Shown here: positions 63,981 through 64,000 of the stretch, in pieces
Layout: each line of letters starts with the position of its first letter
How positions within the stretch are numbered: the first letter of the stretch is position 1
Assembly: GCA_040222275.1 (NCBI GenBank)
Contig: JAVKDJ010000063.1
Location: forward strand, 84,506-148,505
DNA from: CAXBNB01 sp040222275
Lineage (GTDB): Bacteria > Bacteroidota > Bacteroidia > Cytophagales > Cyclobacteriaceae
Direction of reading: 5' to 3'
Length of the DNA stretch: 64,000 nucleotides
Made by a program: the position numbers and the translations under genes
Notes under the pieces: model-generated
The model's input: only the letters and a program-made list of their open reading frames with translations
Told to the model about the DNA's origin: nothing
Databases searched by the model: none

Positions 63981-64000
63981 GAAACCTCATTCATTATAAT

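Overview
The window comes from a Bacteroidota genome, most likely a marine or sediment relative of the Cytophagales. The signs are SusC/SusD pairs, an ECF sigma/FecR pair feeding a SusC with an STN domain, many lipoproteins and exported sulfatases, and TAnnTTTG promoter elements instead of strong Shine-Dalgarno sites. The order-level placement is inference. There are no rRNA, tRNA, CRISPR or recognisable IS genes. Nearly everything is carbohydrate catabolism, and most products are exported.

Layout. (1) 1-12211, plus strand: the end of one polysaccharide locus. It holds the 3' part of a SusD, two nucleoside-hydrolase-like exported proteins, a DUF5060/apiosidase-like glycoside hydrolase, a tandem pair of uncharacterised alpha-glucuronidase-like enzymes and an S1 sulfatase. 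(2) 12406-17387: a large FG-GAP/ASPIC lipoprotein divergent from a sulfatase lipoprotein. (3) 17414-25026, minus strand: an unusual set of exported enzymes: a sorbosone-dehydrogenase-like protein fused to cytochrome c, an amidohydrolase, a BASS transporter, an RraA-like aldolase, a Tat-exported RidA, a Tat-exported SelA/DgaE-like PLP enzyme and a RidA lipoprotein. I read this as a possible periplasmic oxidative amino-sugar (or amino-acid-like) degradation pathway, and it is the best candidate for an undescribed system. (4) 25256-27935: an iduronate-sulfatase-like sulfatase and a His-rich beta-propeller protein. (5) 28259-41495, minus strand: a complete second locus with sigma factor, FecR, SusC, SusD, two glycoside hydrolases (one GH18-like) and a DUF4838 lipoprotein. 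(6) 41922-45415: a DinB-like protein, the 3' remnant of a Gfo/Idh gene, a foreign-looking insert with a membrane protein and an Abi/HEPN protein, and an intact Tat-exported Gfo/Idh protein. (7) 45690-60666: a sugar-catabolism regulon around an AraC regulator. MFS, isomerase and ThuA genes run left; ThuA, isomerase, Gfo/Idh, MDR dehydrogenase, epimerase, Gfo/Idh and a giant SGNH/PVC-dehydrogenase/cytochrome c protein run right. (8) 60743-63841: a PL8 chondroitin ABC-type lyase, then a REP-like double palindrome at the window edge.

How they fit. Lyase, sulfatases and glycoside hydrolases would break down sulfated, amino-sugar-containing glycans outside the cell. SusC/D would import oligomers, and the exported and cytoplasmic oxidoreductases, isomerases and aldolases would process the unusual sugars. 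A perfect 30-bp sequence lies in the same orientation and exactly 29 bp upstream of a TAnnTTTG element on both sides of the AraC gene, so one regulator probably drives both arms of region 7.
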